A DNA stretch of 64,000 nt from positions 4,842,001 to 4,906,000 of the forward strand of contig JAQPZY010001659.1 in assembly GCA_029931535.1 (NCBI GenBank), read 5' to 3'. Every line of letters starts with the position of its first letter. The first letter of the stretch is position 1. Origin of the DNA: Margaritifera margaritifera (Eukaryota > Mollusca > Bivalvia > Unionida > Margaritiferidae). Shown here piece after piece: positions 48,178 to 59,359 of the stretch. The position numbers and the translations under genes are program-made. A model generated the notes under the pieces. It was not told the DNA's origin. It saw only the letters and a list, made by a program, of their open reading frames with translations, and made no database searches.

Positions 48178-50410
48178 TACCATATTTTCATGCATATACC
48201 CCGCCCATGCGTATAACCTGCCCATGTTTATACCCTGCAGAAATTCACTAATTGTATAAAAAATATTTAGTATACCCCATTTATGCTTATACCCTGCACA
48301 AACCCTTACATAATCTCACATGAACCGACCACATGTCAGCCGGCATTGTCATCCACTGCAACAAAAAGGGATGGATGAATACTGATGTGATGAAGATCTG
48401 GATAGATAAATGCTACAGAACCTCACCAAAGTCATTATTGGTTTTTCATGTCAAAGAGCCAATGGTGCAAGCAACAGGTAATGCTGCCTGCTGGTGGACA
48501 TAATTGCTGTTATTCTGCACGGAATGGGACAAATGGATGAACAGCGCCAAGCACACTTTCATAATACATCAATTCTTTTCATTTTGCATTTTAATTGGTG
48601 TTACTTTTAATTGTGAAAAGACAGTGCTATAGAAGCTCTCGTATTGATCTATTCCCTTAAAAGATGATTGCAATTCATTCGTGTTTTGATAGGTGTCGCT
48701 AGAATTAACTTCCTGGCATCCATTTTTTCGTGCTCGTCTTACTTCTGTTGTTCTATAAAAAAACTTTTAAAAATCATTATCACACAATTATTAAAGATTA
48801 TATCTGAATAAATTTAAAAAAAAGCTGATGACTACCTGCTGTGAAAAAGAACCGATATAGCCCACCCACTGAGATAACCTGCATAGGGGGTGTGGGGTAG
48901 GGGTGAAACGATACACCTGTGCCATATATCGATACAATTCACAATACACAGCCTACGATATGACACATTATTGATACACATATCAACTTGATGGTCTTTT
49001 CATCTTTCGAAGGTTTGTCAGTGCAAGGGTGGCACCATTTTATATGCATTGACATCTTGGTTGTATTTCCAGTATGCATATTACAGACATAGACTTATCA
49101 TCTATTCATATGCCATTCTCGTCCGTGACAAGATAAAACAAATATTTCCAAACAGACTACCTATTAGTTGTCAGTGACCTTAATTCAACTTTTTAGGCCA
49201 TTTCAGGCTGCTCCATTTGATCAGATGCAGGACTCTTCTTGGTCACCACGCTTCGTTTTGCACTTCATGAATGCTTTAAAAACATCTTTTTTTACCAATT
49301 TCATGTCTTCACTTAAATTTGGAAGGCATTATGGTCTGATCTTCAAAACATAAGAAATAGTGCAATTTCCTCGTGCAAGGAAATTCTTATCTAGAACTAG
49401 TCCGAGTGTGGGATCAGAGATGACTAACAACCAAATCAATCACATTGTACTTCAAGTCGATACAAAACAACTGCCGCAGTCACAGGCACTCGTTTCTGTC
49501 AGTGAAAAAGGAAATTATTGATAACACCCACACACCTTCTAGAAATTAACAACTTGACTATAACTCATCCAGTTTGGAATCTGCTCCCTCGCCAATTCTG
49601 TGCTCATTTTTTGCATCTTGTCGGCACAGTCAGTTGTTGATTACATATATCAGCGTAAAAGGAGACATCCCAAACTTGTTCCCCATGTACAACTTAAGTA
49701 CTTTACAGATCATTTAACATCCACTTTTGCACGAAGCTTATCTGTTGCTCTGTTTTGTATCTATTTGGATCGAGTGTTGATGCAACGCTTCTAGTGTGTC
49801 ACACAGTGAATAAGCAACAGTTAGTTTTGTTTGGTGATCATTGTTTTACCCTGGACTTGAACAAGCAATAACCACCAATCAGAATTGAATGTAATATATT
49901 TCATTGTGCAACACACCGGAAGTGTAGCTTTCAAATTCAACCCAAGAAGACAAGATATGAAGCAACCCAGAAGCTTTGCGTAAAGCAGTTATTAAATAAT
50001 CAATAAAGTATTTAAATCATACATAAACAAGTCTGGAATGTCTCCTTTTTCAAACCATGTGAGTTAGTCACCTCGTGTTAATTTGTAGAAGGCAAGTGGG
50101 TGTTGTCAATAGTTTTTTTTTTTTTTAATCTGACAGAAATGAGTGCATATGCCTGCAACAGCTGTCTCAGACGAATTCTCAACTTGAAGAATAAAAAGGC
50201 AAACTCATAATTATTCATGACTGCTGAAGATTAAAGCAATTTGTATCGGGCAAGTATCGTTTTCCATCGATTCTTCACCTCTTGTGTTGATATGGGTATC
50301 GATATGGAAGAAGTATTGATGCATTGATATAACGATTAATCGTTTCACCCTTAGTGTGGAGTATGTAAAATCCTGTATAACCCGCAGGATATATATGTGA
50401 AAATATGGTA
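48178..50410 (+). mobile_element. Pogo-like (Tc1/mariner superfamily) DNA transposon, decayed
   Basis: Ends are TACCATATTTTCATGCATAT and, inverted, TACCATATTTTCACATATAT, beginning and finishing at TA. Between 48330 and 48570 the plus strand encodes VIHCNKKGWMNTDVMKIWID and SPKSLLVFHVKEPM, like the pogo/Tigger DDE region ((K)GWMDEELMKIWLEK..KSLLVLDSFRGH). FCTEWDKWMNSAKHTF follows, like the usual Y.EWM....H.LT end. The catalytic Asp of the LLV(L/F)D block is His here, and stops are present. A hAT-type element is inserted at 48898-50353. Motifs near both ends (CATATACCCCGCCCATGCGT and TATAACCCGCAGG) form sub-terminal inverted repeats. Confidence 0.85.
48898..50353. mobile_element. hAT-type element nested in the pogo-like element
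   Basis: Ends are TAGGGGTGAAACGATACAC and the inverse ATCGTTTCACCCTTA. It is flanked by GTGTGGGG (48890-48897) and GTGTGGAG (50354-50361), an 8-bp target duplication with one change. Sub-terminal sequences are rich in ATCGATAC-type motifs on both sides. The interior (1.4 kb) has only short open frames (such as 49600-49794) with no recognised transposase motif, so this is a non-autonomous or strongly decayed element. Confidence 0.85.
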
Positions 50411-50548
50411 ACTCTGCCAGACATCGCCTGTCCTAGCCTGTCTAATCTACCTTTATTCTACATACCACACTACAAAAGCAAATACTTTGATTAGGACATG
50501 GAAATAAGATTAGTGTCAGAGTAGTAACTTTACTATGTTTTGTTACTG

Positions 50549-50735
50549 TGGGAGCCGCATAGGCTCAGTGGTTAGAGTGAGACTTGCGACTGAAAGGGTG
50601 CAGGTTCAAATCTTAAAAATGTCAGGTTGGCTACCATTATCTCTCTCTTGGCAAGAAACTATACTCCAATTGACTAAGCACTAAGTAACTTTCATGTGTT
50701 ACAGTGCCATAAAAACCAAACCAAATCAAATATCA
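50549..50735 (+). mobile_element. tRNA-type SINE (type 2)
   Basis: A-box-like CATAGGCTCAGTGGTTAGAG, B box GGTTCAAATCTTA, body GTCAGGTTGGCTACCATTAT, TTGGCAAGAAACTATACTCC + AATTGACTAAGCACTAAGT, tail GTGCCATAAAAACCAAACCA. This is the clearest plus-strand type 2 copy. Confidence 0.88.
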
Positions 50736-51306
50736 TGTTATCATCCTTGCCAAGAGCCGATATCCTTTTATGACGCATGGCTGTTTAAAAGAGTTTCCTT
50801 CATTTTATAAATCTAAATGAAAGTGATAGATGATAACAGTTCAAAGTGAGAGGGAGAAAGTGAATCCTTGTTAATTTGGACTCTTTTCTTTCCAGATGTT
50901 TCTGAATCCAAATAACAGTTTCTGGTAAGAGATATCTCTTTTTGTCTTTTAAGTAAATTAATAATTGGGGTTCCTTGTTAATCTGTACAAAGAGGACTGG
51001 AACAAAAGTACCCAGATTAATGGAGTTTCACTGTACCATTATATCTATTAAGTTTCCATAGGTTATTACCAGTACATCTGTCAGAAAGCCAGCTTTGTCT
51101 CAAGTGTTCTTTTTAGACAACTGATACTGACTTTTGAAGACAAAATCTATTCATTTCTAAATTGAGTACCTTTAAACAAATAATTGTTTAAAAGTGCAAC
51201 ATATTACACTGTAATTTTCTTAAAAGTCACGACTCTGAAAATAGTTTGAGATCATTTAGTTTTTAAGTGCTCTCTATATACAGGTTTTCCTTAATAATAT
51301 TTATCC

Positions 51307-51522
51307 ACCGACAATACTCACTTGTAAGTCAGATCCAACTGCAAACAACATAGACCCAGATCTGTCATTGTATAATGTGCCAGCAGATCAGGGTCTATGT
51401 TGTTTCTTCTACTAGTTAGTCCTAACAAACTGCATAGACCAAGATCTCCAAGCACATGCGACGGCAGATCTGGGTCTATGCAGTTTGCAGTTGCATCTGA
51501 CTTATAAGTGAGTACATATGGT
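51307..51522. mobile_element. Double-hairpin TA-target MITE
   Basis: Ends AATACTCACTTGTAAGTC and GACTTATAAGTGAGTACATA. Hairpin 1 is ACAACATAGACCCAGATCTG / GCAGATCAGGGTCTATGTTG and hairpin 2 is AACTGCATAGACCAAGATCT / GCAGATCTGGGTCTATGCAG. In hairpin 1 one arm carries CCCAGATC against GATCAGGG, a local mismatch. Confidence 0.88.
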
Positions 51523-51653
51523 TTTTTTGGAATTTTATTGTTCCTTTGAATAAAACTTAGCATATCAAGTAAAATTCATTCTATCTTGTGAAGACAATTT
51601 CTAATTTCCTCAGAATTGTATTATCTGATATGTAATGCAATTAAAAACAGATA

Positions 51654-51849
51654 CCATATATACTTGCTTATAAGTAAGGTCCAATTGCAAACTCCACAGA
51701 CCCAGATCTGCTGTTGCATAATGTGCTGGCCAATCTGGGTCATTGTAGTTTGTTAGGAGTAAACCGTGATCTGCTGGCACATTATGTGATGGCAGATCAG
51801 GGTCTAGGATGCTTGCAGTTGGACCCGACTTATAAGCGAGTATAGAAGG
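51654..51849. mobile_element. Double-hairpin TA-target MITE
   Basis: TA-flanked. Ends are CCATATATACTTGCTTATAA and TTATAAGCGAGTATAGAAGG. Hairpins: CCACAGACCCAGATCTGCTG / GGCCAATCTGGGTCATTGTA, and AACCGTGATCTGCTGGC / GGCAGATCAGGGTCTAGGAT. This copy lies only 132 bp from the previous one. Confidence 0.87.
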
Positions 51850-53794
51850 TAAACCCGCAAACAACCGAAGATACACCACATAAAGCTAATGTTACTGATA
51901 AGAAAACATTACTATTAAGTTGTTTATTTTGCTTTTCTCCTAATCTTACAAAAAAAGCTCAAAGTGTTAACGATTTTTTTTTTATAACAAACTGCTTTCA
52001 GTGTAAAATTTGAAAAACTATAATCAAAATATAAGTATTCGAGTCTTGTAGTCATTAAGAATCAACACTATATCTATGCTATTTTCAATTAAATAAAACT
52101 AGAGCAGTTTAACAAACTCAAAAGTGTGTGATAACAAAAGTTATATTCATTTGAAGGTTATAAAAAAAAAAAAACAATGGGTAAAAGACTGAAAGCAAAA
52201 GAATGGATGCAGACAAATTCAAATGAGTATTAAGTTCTGACAAAGGATGCAGAACAATTAAAATGAATATTAAGTTTTGACAGTGGCATGGAAACAGATT
52301 TTCTTTGAAAATCAGCATGAATAAGAAATTAATGTTGACATTACTAATAAATATCATAAAAATCACTAATGCATTGTCTATAGGAATCTACAGGAAAAAA
52401 ATACTAACAATAAATACATGTATAACCCTTGAACATATTCTGGATTTTCTGAATAGTTTATATACTTTTTGTTTTCACACATTTTTGTCTAAATGAAGTA
52501 AATTTGCTTATCAATATACTTTGCAGAGGTTTCCTAATACGGGAGATCCAAACCTATTAAAAGTTAAATGCAGTAGTTCTTAACTTTGATATTTTATACT
52601 TCATTAACTACATGAAAAGTCTGACACATCAGAAAAAGGACAGTCAGAATTGTTGCAATTGTACAATTTTAATTGATTTCAGAATGATTAACATGTGAAA
52701 GGACCCTATCTGGTGTAGAAGTTTGAAATCTGTCTTGTAAAGGACAATTTCAATGGCTGCAATCTCACCATGTTAGTTGATTTTTGATTTTATATGATTG
52801 TTGAGTGAAGGGACCATATATGCTGAAAACTTTTAAATGTGTCAAAACTGACAACTGGACTTGTTGCACTTTAACAATTTCTGGTCATCTCAGCTCATCA
52901 GTGATTGAAACAACCCCAAGAAGGCATTTATAATGCAAACTGCTTTAATCCACATTGATATCCTGTGGTACACACCCTATATAAAAATCATCCATAATAT
53001 ACAGCAAAAGATACAAAAGGGGTTTGGGGTGGAATGGGTTCAGTCAAACCCTTGATTTCCTGCCCCCTCTTCCATTTAAAATTAATACACTTTTCAGTGA
53101 AAAACCAAGAAAGCTGGTAATTTTAAGCAAAAGCAAATACTCCCTTTTCATTTTCAAAACCCCCTGAGAAAAAAAAAATCCAGAAAAATTGTTTTCTATT
53201 TCATAATTATTAATATTGCTTGAAATATATTCAGACAACTACTGCCATAATGAAACTTTAATCTATGATCACACATTGCAAGATATCAAGCACTTAAAAG
53301 CTACACCACTTTCCGCTTCAGTTGAAATGCAAGAACAATTAATTTCTTTGTATGTGATAGACTGTCTAGTTAAGTGAAATATGTGCATATACATGTCAAA
53401 TCCAAGATGAAACTTCGTTTTGATGAACATTCATTTTACTTGTTACAACTATCTCTATGCATACTGAACCAAATGAATGACAATTGCAAATAATAGAAAT
53501 AGATATAGGTATACAAAAAATAATGCGTGTGTATGTGCATGTGTGTGTGTGTGCATAGCATATTTTCATTGTCATCCAGAAATAGGCATCATAACCTTTC
53601 TTTTTTTTAAACAGTTGAAAAATATAATCATAAAATGTAAACCAATTTATGACATACCATAATACAATACTACTTTGTCAACAAAACATTCAGTATTTAC
53701 ATAATACTGCATCCAGCTTTTGACTTTTTTAACTCATGACTAACAATGTTATCTTTCATCAGTAGATGTAATATTAAAGTATCTGTTTGTGTAG

Positions 53795-53960
53795 AATGCA
53801 GTCAACTGGGAATTGTAAAGACCCAGATATGCCAACACATAATGTACCAGCAGTTCAGGGTCTATGTTATTCCATTTGTGTATGTTTTCAAACAAACAGT
53901 GTAAACCCTTGTCTGTGGGCGCATTATGTAATGGTAGGTGTAGGTGTACTTTGTTCAGAT
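53795..53960. mobile_element. Double-hairpin MITE, degraded
   Basis: Order of parts kept: GTAAAGACCCAGATATGCCA, CACATAATGTACCAGCAGTT, CAGGGTCTATGTTATTCC, then CAAACAGTGTAAACCCTTGT, GGGCGCATTATGTAATGG. No clear termini. Confidence 0.6.
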
Positions 53961-54724
53961 TGTGATCTGCATGGTACACAGGTAAATAAGGCATGCCATG
54001 AAGGAGAACTACTAATTATTGTACAGTAAATGTCAACTGTAAGTATAGGAAGATCTATTAGGACATACAGTTATAACAAACTTTACTGTTGATCGTTCTG
54101 TATGACCTACTTTCATGGTCTATTACTTTTTAACTGGTCTGTCCATAATAATTATTGGTGTATTTATGGTAAACAGGTACAGACTTATCTTAATTGGTGA
54201 TCATATGATAACAAACACAATCTGATGCATTATTGCTGGAGAACACATAATATTATGTACAATGTTATGTTCAATACTGTAAAAAAATAATACATTTTAC
54301 ACAGACAGTAGCAATCAGCATGCCAAAAAGCTCAAAATTTCTAGACACCCCTGCCAGTGGTATAACAAATTGAATATAGCATATTATAATTGTTGGATGT
54401 GTGGTTACTTCAAAAAGTGATGTTGGTGTTGTCAACTCCCCAAATGATGTACTTTTTTGACTGGTTTCCTGAGCAACCATATACAAAGCCTGTAACAATA
54501 ATGTGTCATGTTGCCAAAGTCTGTACAGTAATTTAAACCTGTAATATATTTGTCAGACCGAATCAATATAATTTCAATCAGGCAATGCAGTTTAAGTATT
54601 TTTTGAATCTCCTGTAAAAGGAGATGCACATGGTGTTGTCAACAATGACATTTATGGTAATGTCCTGTATTTAAGTTTTTAACGTCGCATGTCTTCTACA
54701 CAAGTTGCTGTACTCAAATGAAAC

Positions 54725-54985
54725 TTTGGAATAATATTACTATGTACACTAATATGCCAATATTACTATATCTAAACTTTGTACATTAATATGCCAATAT
54801 TACTAAATCTACACTTTGTACACTAATATGTCAATATTACTATGTCTACACATTGTACACTAATATGCAGACATTACTATTTCTACACTTTGTAAACTAA
54901 TATGTCAATATTACTATGTCTACACTTTGTACACTAATATGCCAATATTACTGTCTACACTTTGCACACTAATATGCCAGGCATT
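54725..54985. repeat. Minisatellite, about 37-38-bp unit, about 6 copies
   Basis: The unit is ACTAATATGCCAATATTACT + ATGTCTACACTTTGTAC. Copies are moderately diverged and the last is shortened. Confidence 0.9.
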
Positions 54986-55295
54986 GATAACTTGCCTGCA
55001 TTAGCTGAGAGCTGGTGGCATCATTGTTGACAATGATAAGGTGCTATCAAAAAGCTTTTGAAAGTTGTACATTTACATCTGTTGTTGTAATCCACTTAAA
55101 CTTTGGGATATTTTGACCGTGAGTCTAAAACTCTGAGGAGTTTCTGTCTCAAAGCTTTGATATAATTATCAGTAACGTTAAGGTGTTGTGTGAAAGTTTT
55201 TGAAAGTTAAACATCTTCTACATCAGTTGCTGTATTTAAATGAAATTTTAGGATTATGTAACTATATATCTAAGAATCTGTACAATGATCTACTA

Positions 55296-55475
55296 GGTGC
55301 TCCTCAATTGGTAGAGTACTGGACGTGTAATCCAAAGACTGTGAGTTTGATACCCATCCTGGTCAGCCTGGGTCAGCTGCCTTGGAGTGTCCATATGAAA
55401 GGCACTTAGTTCCCATTTCCACAGCATCGATATAGCGAAATAAAGTGTTGAAAGTTCCATTAAAAACCAACCAAC
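55296..55475 (+). mobile_element. tRNA-derived SINE (type 1)
   Basis: A-box-like GTGCTCCTCAATTGGTAGAG, anticodon region GTGTAATCCAAAGACT, B box GTTTGATACCCA, body CCTGGTCAGCCTGGGTCAGC and AAAGGCACTTAGTTCCC, tail AAAGTTCCATTAAAAACCAA + CCAACC. Confidence 0.88.
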
Positions 55476-57109
55476 CATTTTGGCTGCGCAAGCAGGAAGT
55501 TGTGTCTTCATAATGCTATTCAGAGGCTTGACACTGCGTTCCGTGGAACCATCATATTAATATTACACAACTTAGAAATTTTACTAGATTAAAATAAAAT
55601 CATAAAAATCTATCATGTGCTGAAATACAGAAGGGTACAGACTGAAAATTTAAAACAAACTGTGCAAGTATGGCTTTGATATATATAAATTGTCAAACAC
55701 AAACAAGAATGATGCCCAATGTTAATACTTCTTAAAATATAGTTGATGTGAAAGCACTTATTGTGCATCTTTATCTTCTGTATTGTTGTCGTAAGTGATG
55801 CTGGCATTCACAGTACTAAAGTAAGCATTATGTCAAAACCTCAATGCATCGGAGTGAAGTTAAAAATACTAGCACATGTCATTTTTAAAAATAACAACAG
55901 GTATTTGAACTAATACAGATGGTTACAAAGTCTCAATACATCAAGACTGGTATATGCCTACCATCATATGCAGCAATAAAATTTACTGATACAATTGCTG
56001 CATATTATTCATGCCTGCTGTTGGCAAAGCACAGCATGAATCAATACAATGATCGCAGAAATGGATACTTTGTCCTCCATTCTGGCAAAAATATGTCACA
56101 TGCAAAAGGTTTCATATGATTTTCCACTCAAAATTCTGTTTTCATGCAGTACAATCACAAATATGGTACTTACTGAAGTTGGTTCTTTAGAAAATAGCTT
56201 TTACCTATGATCTGGTTAATTATGAATTATGGGCAAGTGCACTGAAATGGCATGGAAAAAGCTTCTAAAGATATTCCATCAACTGGAACAAATCGCTGTC
56301 AATTTAACAATATTGATTTATGCCCCGAATATCTATGATATTTGAGAATATCTACTTTTTTTAGTAGGTACAGTATAAGGAAATATTTCACAAGTGATGT
56401 GGAAACATTGTACTGTCACTAGCGGCAAAGCTACGAGTGACAATACAAAATGTTTCCACTTAATGAGTGAAATATTTCCTTATACCTAAAAAAAAAAAAA
56501 CTATGGATTTTCTTTTATTATACATTTTTTAAAGTCAAAACCATTGATTTTCATGGATTTTATCCTCCATTATGTGCCAATAAGATTAACACTGCATTTC
56601 ACTGATAAAAAGAAGTTCCGAAATTTTACAATAATTTTAGGACAGCGATTTATTTACAAATTTAGCTTGTGCATATAATGCTTCAAATTGTGCATTTTGT
56701 CAAATTAAAGACTGTTTTCATACAAAAATGAAGAAATTTTTATTTTCATTAGCATATTTCTTGCGCAAATAGATACCGTGAACATTGTTGGGGAACGGGT
56801 ACTGTAGAAACACGACAGAACGGTTGTATCCAACAGAGTTCAGAGTGTAACATCATTAAAATACAGATTTTAATGATTGTGAGTTTACTTGTAAGAAGTT
56901 TGGTTCTTTAATTTTTATATTTCTGCATTCAAATGTGAAATTTTGTATAGTCTTGGCAAGCTTGCAGTTTATTTCAATTACAGATGCTGACCTAAAATTT
57001 TGATTGTTACTTAATTTCGGTGTGCAATCAACATTCAACAATGCCCAATTTCTCCACCATTTTTAGACTACTACAATTTTCTTACTATATTTAATCTGGA
57101 GTTTTTCAA

Positions 57110-58335
57110 AAACAAGAGTCCCTTGAAGGGACTGATGCTCTACTGGGTGAAAAGAATTTCCAAGAATTCAAGATAAGGCCATTTCTACTTTCTAACTGCT
57201 GAAACCATCTCTGATATTCTTCAACATAACAAGATTTTCAAATTAGCTGATGTGGTACACATACTGGATGTCACCTTGGCACAATTTTCATTTAGGACAA
57301 TGTAGACATAATTAGAAGTCTTTTGTATACTGGATATTAGATCGGCACCAATTTCATTTAGGACCAGCTAGACATCACAAAAAGTCTTTTAGTGAAACCC
57401 CATGTTGATATGACCATCCATTCAGGAAGAGTAGCAATAACAAGATCTTTAAGATGGCTGCAATGGCAGCCATATTGGATGTCAGATCGACACCATTTTA
57501 TTTAGTCCCAACTAGACATCATAAGAAGTCTTGTAGTGAAAACTCCATGCTGAAATGACCTTTATTTCATGAGATCAACACCATTTTCATTTAGGACCAA
57601 CTAGATATCTTAAGAAGTATTTCAGTGAAAACCCCATAATGACATGGCCATCCATGTAGAAGGAGTAATGATAACAAGATTTTAAAGATGGCCACTGTGG
57701 TGGCCATATTCGACACTAGATCTGCACCATTTTCATTTAGGACCAACTAGACATCGTGAGAAGTCTTTTAGTGAAAACCCCATGCTGATATGACCATCCA
57801 TTCTGGAGAAGTAGTGATTTTCAAGATGGCTTCCATGGCAGCCATATTGAACATCAGTCCGGCACAAGTTTCATTTAAGACCAACTAGACATCATACAAT
57901 GTCTTTCAGTGAAAACCCCATGTTGGTATGACAATCCATTCAGGAGGAGTAGTGATAAGGATTTTCAAAATGGCTGCCATGATGGCCATATTGGATGTCA
58001 GATCAGCACCGTTTTCATTTAGGACCAACTAGACATCGTATGAAGTCTTTTTAGTGAAAACCCCATCTTGATATGACCATCCATTCAGGAGTAGTAGTGA
58101 TAACAAGATTTTCAAGGAAGATGCTGTGGTGGCCATATTGGATGTGCGAGCAGCACCATTTTCTTCTAAGACCAACTAGACCATGGGGTGAATTTGTATG
58201 TTAAGTTTCATGGCAATCCTCCAAGTAGTTTAAGGAGTATCGACAACAAACTTGTGCTAACGGACGGACGTACGACAGACGACAGACAACAGACCATCCC
58301 ATAAGCTCTTGTGGTCTATGACCAGTAGAGCTAAA
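57110..58335 (+). mobile_element. Internally tandem element with 3' hairpin and CTAA end
   Basis: The 5' part has AACAAGAGTCCCTTGAAGGG + ACTGATGCTCTAC, which can pair with itself (GTCCCTT/AAGGGAC). About eight units of roughly 145 bp follow (TTTCATTTAGGACCAACTAG, ACATCA..AAGTCTTTTAGTG, AAAACCCCATGCTGATATGA, CCATCCATTCAGGAGGAGTA, AAGATGGCTGC..GGCCATATTGGATGT). It ends with ACGGACGGACGTACGACAGA, then a hairpin GCTCTTGTGGTC-TAT-GACCAGTAGAGC (58305-58331) and CTAA. A terminal hairpin plus CTRR is what Helitron-type elements show, but no Rep/helicase is present, so the class is inferred. Confidence 0.78.
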
Positions 58336-58607
58336 ACCATATACTATTTGTCAAAGAGTGTAACAGGTATACGATATATGATATGGATGACAAAGAATAC
58401 TGAAGAGCAACATGTCATGTAAGTTCGGTCACTGACAATTTGCATGATTCATATAGAAACTAAAGATAACAAAATGTAATGCCTGAAGCCTACATTTTGT
58501 TGTTTGGGGTTCGTTTTTAGGCATTCTTTATGGTGCCTCCTCATTGTTTACGTAAATATATATTAGAGGGTCTACAGTCTTTACACATTTTAAGATCTAA
58601 TCATCCT

Positions 58608-58611
<4 letters not shown>

Positions 58612-58679
<68 letters not shown>
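58612..58679. repeat. (GA)n microsatellite
   Basis: About 34 uninterrupted GA dinucleotides. Confidence 0.97.
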
Positions 58680-58685
<6 letters not shown>

Positions 58686-58964
58686 AAGCCTAAATATGGA
58701 AATATAGGTTTGAACAACATACATAAGGGCAGATATATTTTCTAAATGGGAAAAGAAAGTTCAAAAAAGAGATCACTACTGTGGTGATAAAAGTGGTATT
58801 GCCACTGTTGTGGTATCATTTTTCTCCAATTATATTTCAATATCTCATTATGAAATATATACAGAAATAATATATATTTCTGACCCAGAAACATGGTATC
58901 AAAGGCAACATAGGAACACGCAGCACAATTCTTTAATGCAATGATGCCTATTTGGTATGAAGAA

Positions 58965-59020
58965 TGATGGACGACAGACCATCCTAAAAGCTCTTTTGGT
59001 CTATGACCAGTAGAGCTAAA
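58965..59020 (+). mobile_element. 3' end of the internally tandem element
   Basis: GATGGACGACAGACCATCCT then the hairpin GCTCTTTTGGTC-TAT-GACCAGTAGAGC and CTAA. It is almost identical to the end at 58270-58334, without the internal units. It lies 210 bp from the exon at 59230. Confidence 0.75.
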
Positions 59021-59229
59021 AATGAGCAACAACAGACATCATTGCAAAAAAGTCTCCATCAAATTTACTATGGTGGCTGAAACACCAAATCCTTTCTATT
59101 AATTTTCTTGTGCATACTGCAGAATGCAACATGGTTTTGAAGTCTTTTTAATAGCACTGCTTAAACTATTCCATGTTTGAAAATGTGCAATTTTCCAAAA
59201 CATAATGCATTCATTAAAAATGTACTTAC

Positions 59230-59359
59230 CCTGGCATGGGTGGCATGGATTTCTGAAGCTGTGGGTGCATATCAGGAGTTTTGGAGTCTGGCTGTCGATT
59301 TTTCTGGTGTCGTAACAATAATAGCCTCCCTAACTCTTCACACCACATAGACAACAAAC
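59230..59359 (-). CDS. ZMIZ1: ZMIZ1/2-like exon (end of N-terminal domain)
   Basis: This is a 130-bp internal coding exon on the minus strand. It is preceded by a pyrimidine-rich acceptor (atctttttcag) and followed by a strong donor (GG|gtaagt). It begins with two bases of a split codon, then 42 whole codons, then two bases of the next split codon. The translation includes [20 protein letters not shown], nearly identical to vertebrate ZMIZ1 ([20 protein letters not shown]), followed by a Pro/Met/Gln-rich linker ending MPPMPG. In vertebrates this lies at the end of the N-terminal helical (TPR-like) domain reported to bind NOTCH1; the protein is a nuclear PIAS-like coregulator. The GG at its end joins the T opening the exon at 6849 to give a Gly codon. 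ZMIZ1 and ZMIZ2 cannot be told apart here, and invertebrates usually have a single gene. The upstream exons are outside the window. Confidence 0.93.

Larger units (their letters stand above)
6850..59229 (-). other. ZMIZ1: ZMIZ-like giant intron, 52,380 bp
   Basis: This intron runs from donor GG|gtaagt (59229) to acceptor cttcttccag (6850). The exons at both ends encode adjacent parts of ZMIZ1/2 and their phases match, so no missing exon is required, though an alternative exon cannot be excluded. Its content is almost entirely repeats, listed separately. Stretches where I recognise nothing beyond low-complexity runs include 6900-7240, 7625-8100, 10630-11400, 11510-12590, 13080-14190, 15540-16790, 18420-19370, 21070-22820, 22915-24050, 26480-28230, 30250-31030, 34330-36290, 37020-37560, 39110-39930, 40700-43580, 43810-45640, 47720-48170, 50740-51300, 51860-53790, 53970-54720, 55490-57100 and 58340-58600. 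Confidence 0.88.

Noticed and set aside
49600..49794. Open frame in the nested hAT-type element as a transposase piece
   Set aside because: No hAT motif (no STA.CERGFS, no zinc finger); left unassigned.
51318..51879. Minus-strand frames with DPDLPSHNVPADLGL-like words, repeated in many places
   Set aside because: These are translations of the MITE hairpins in different copies, not a protein family.
58530..58745. Open frame with Arg-Glu repeats
   Set aside because: Produced by the (GA)n microsatellite.
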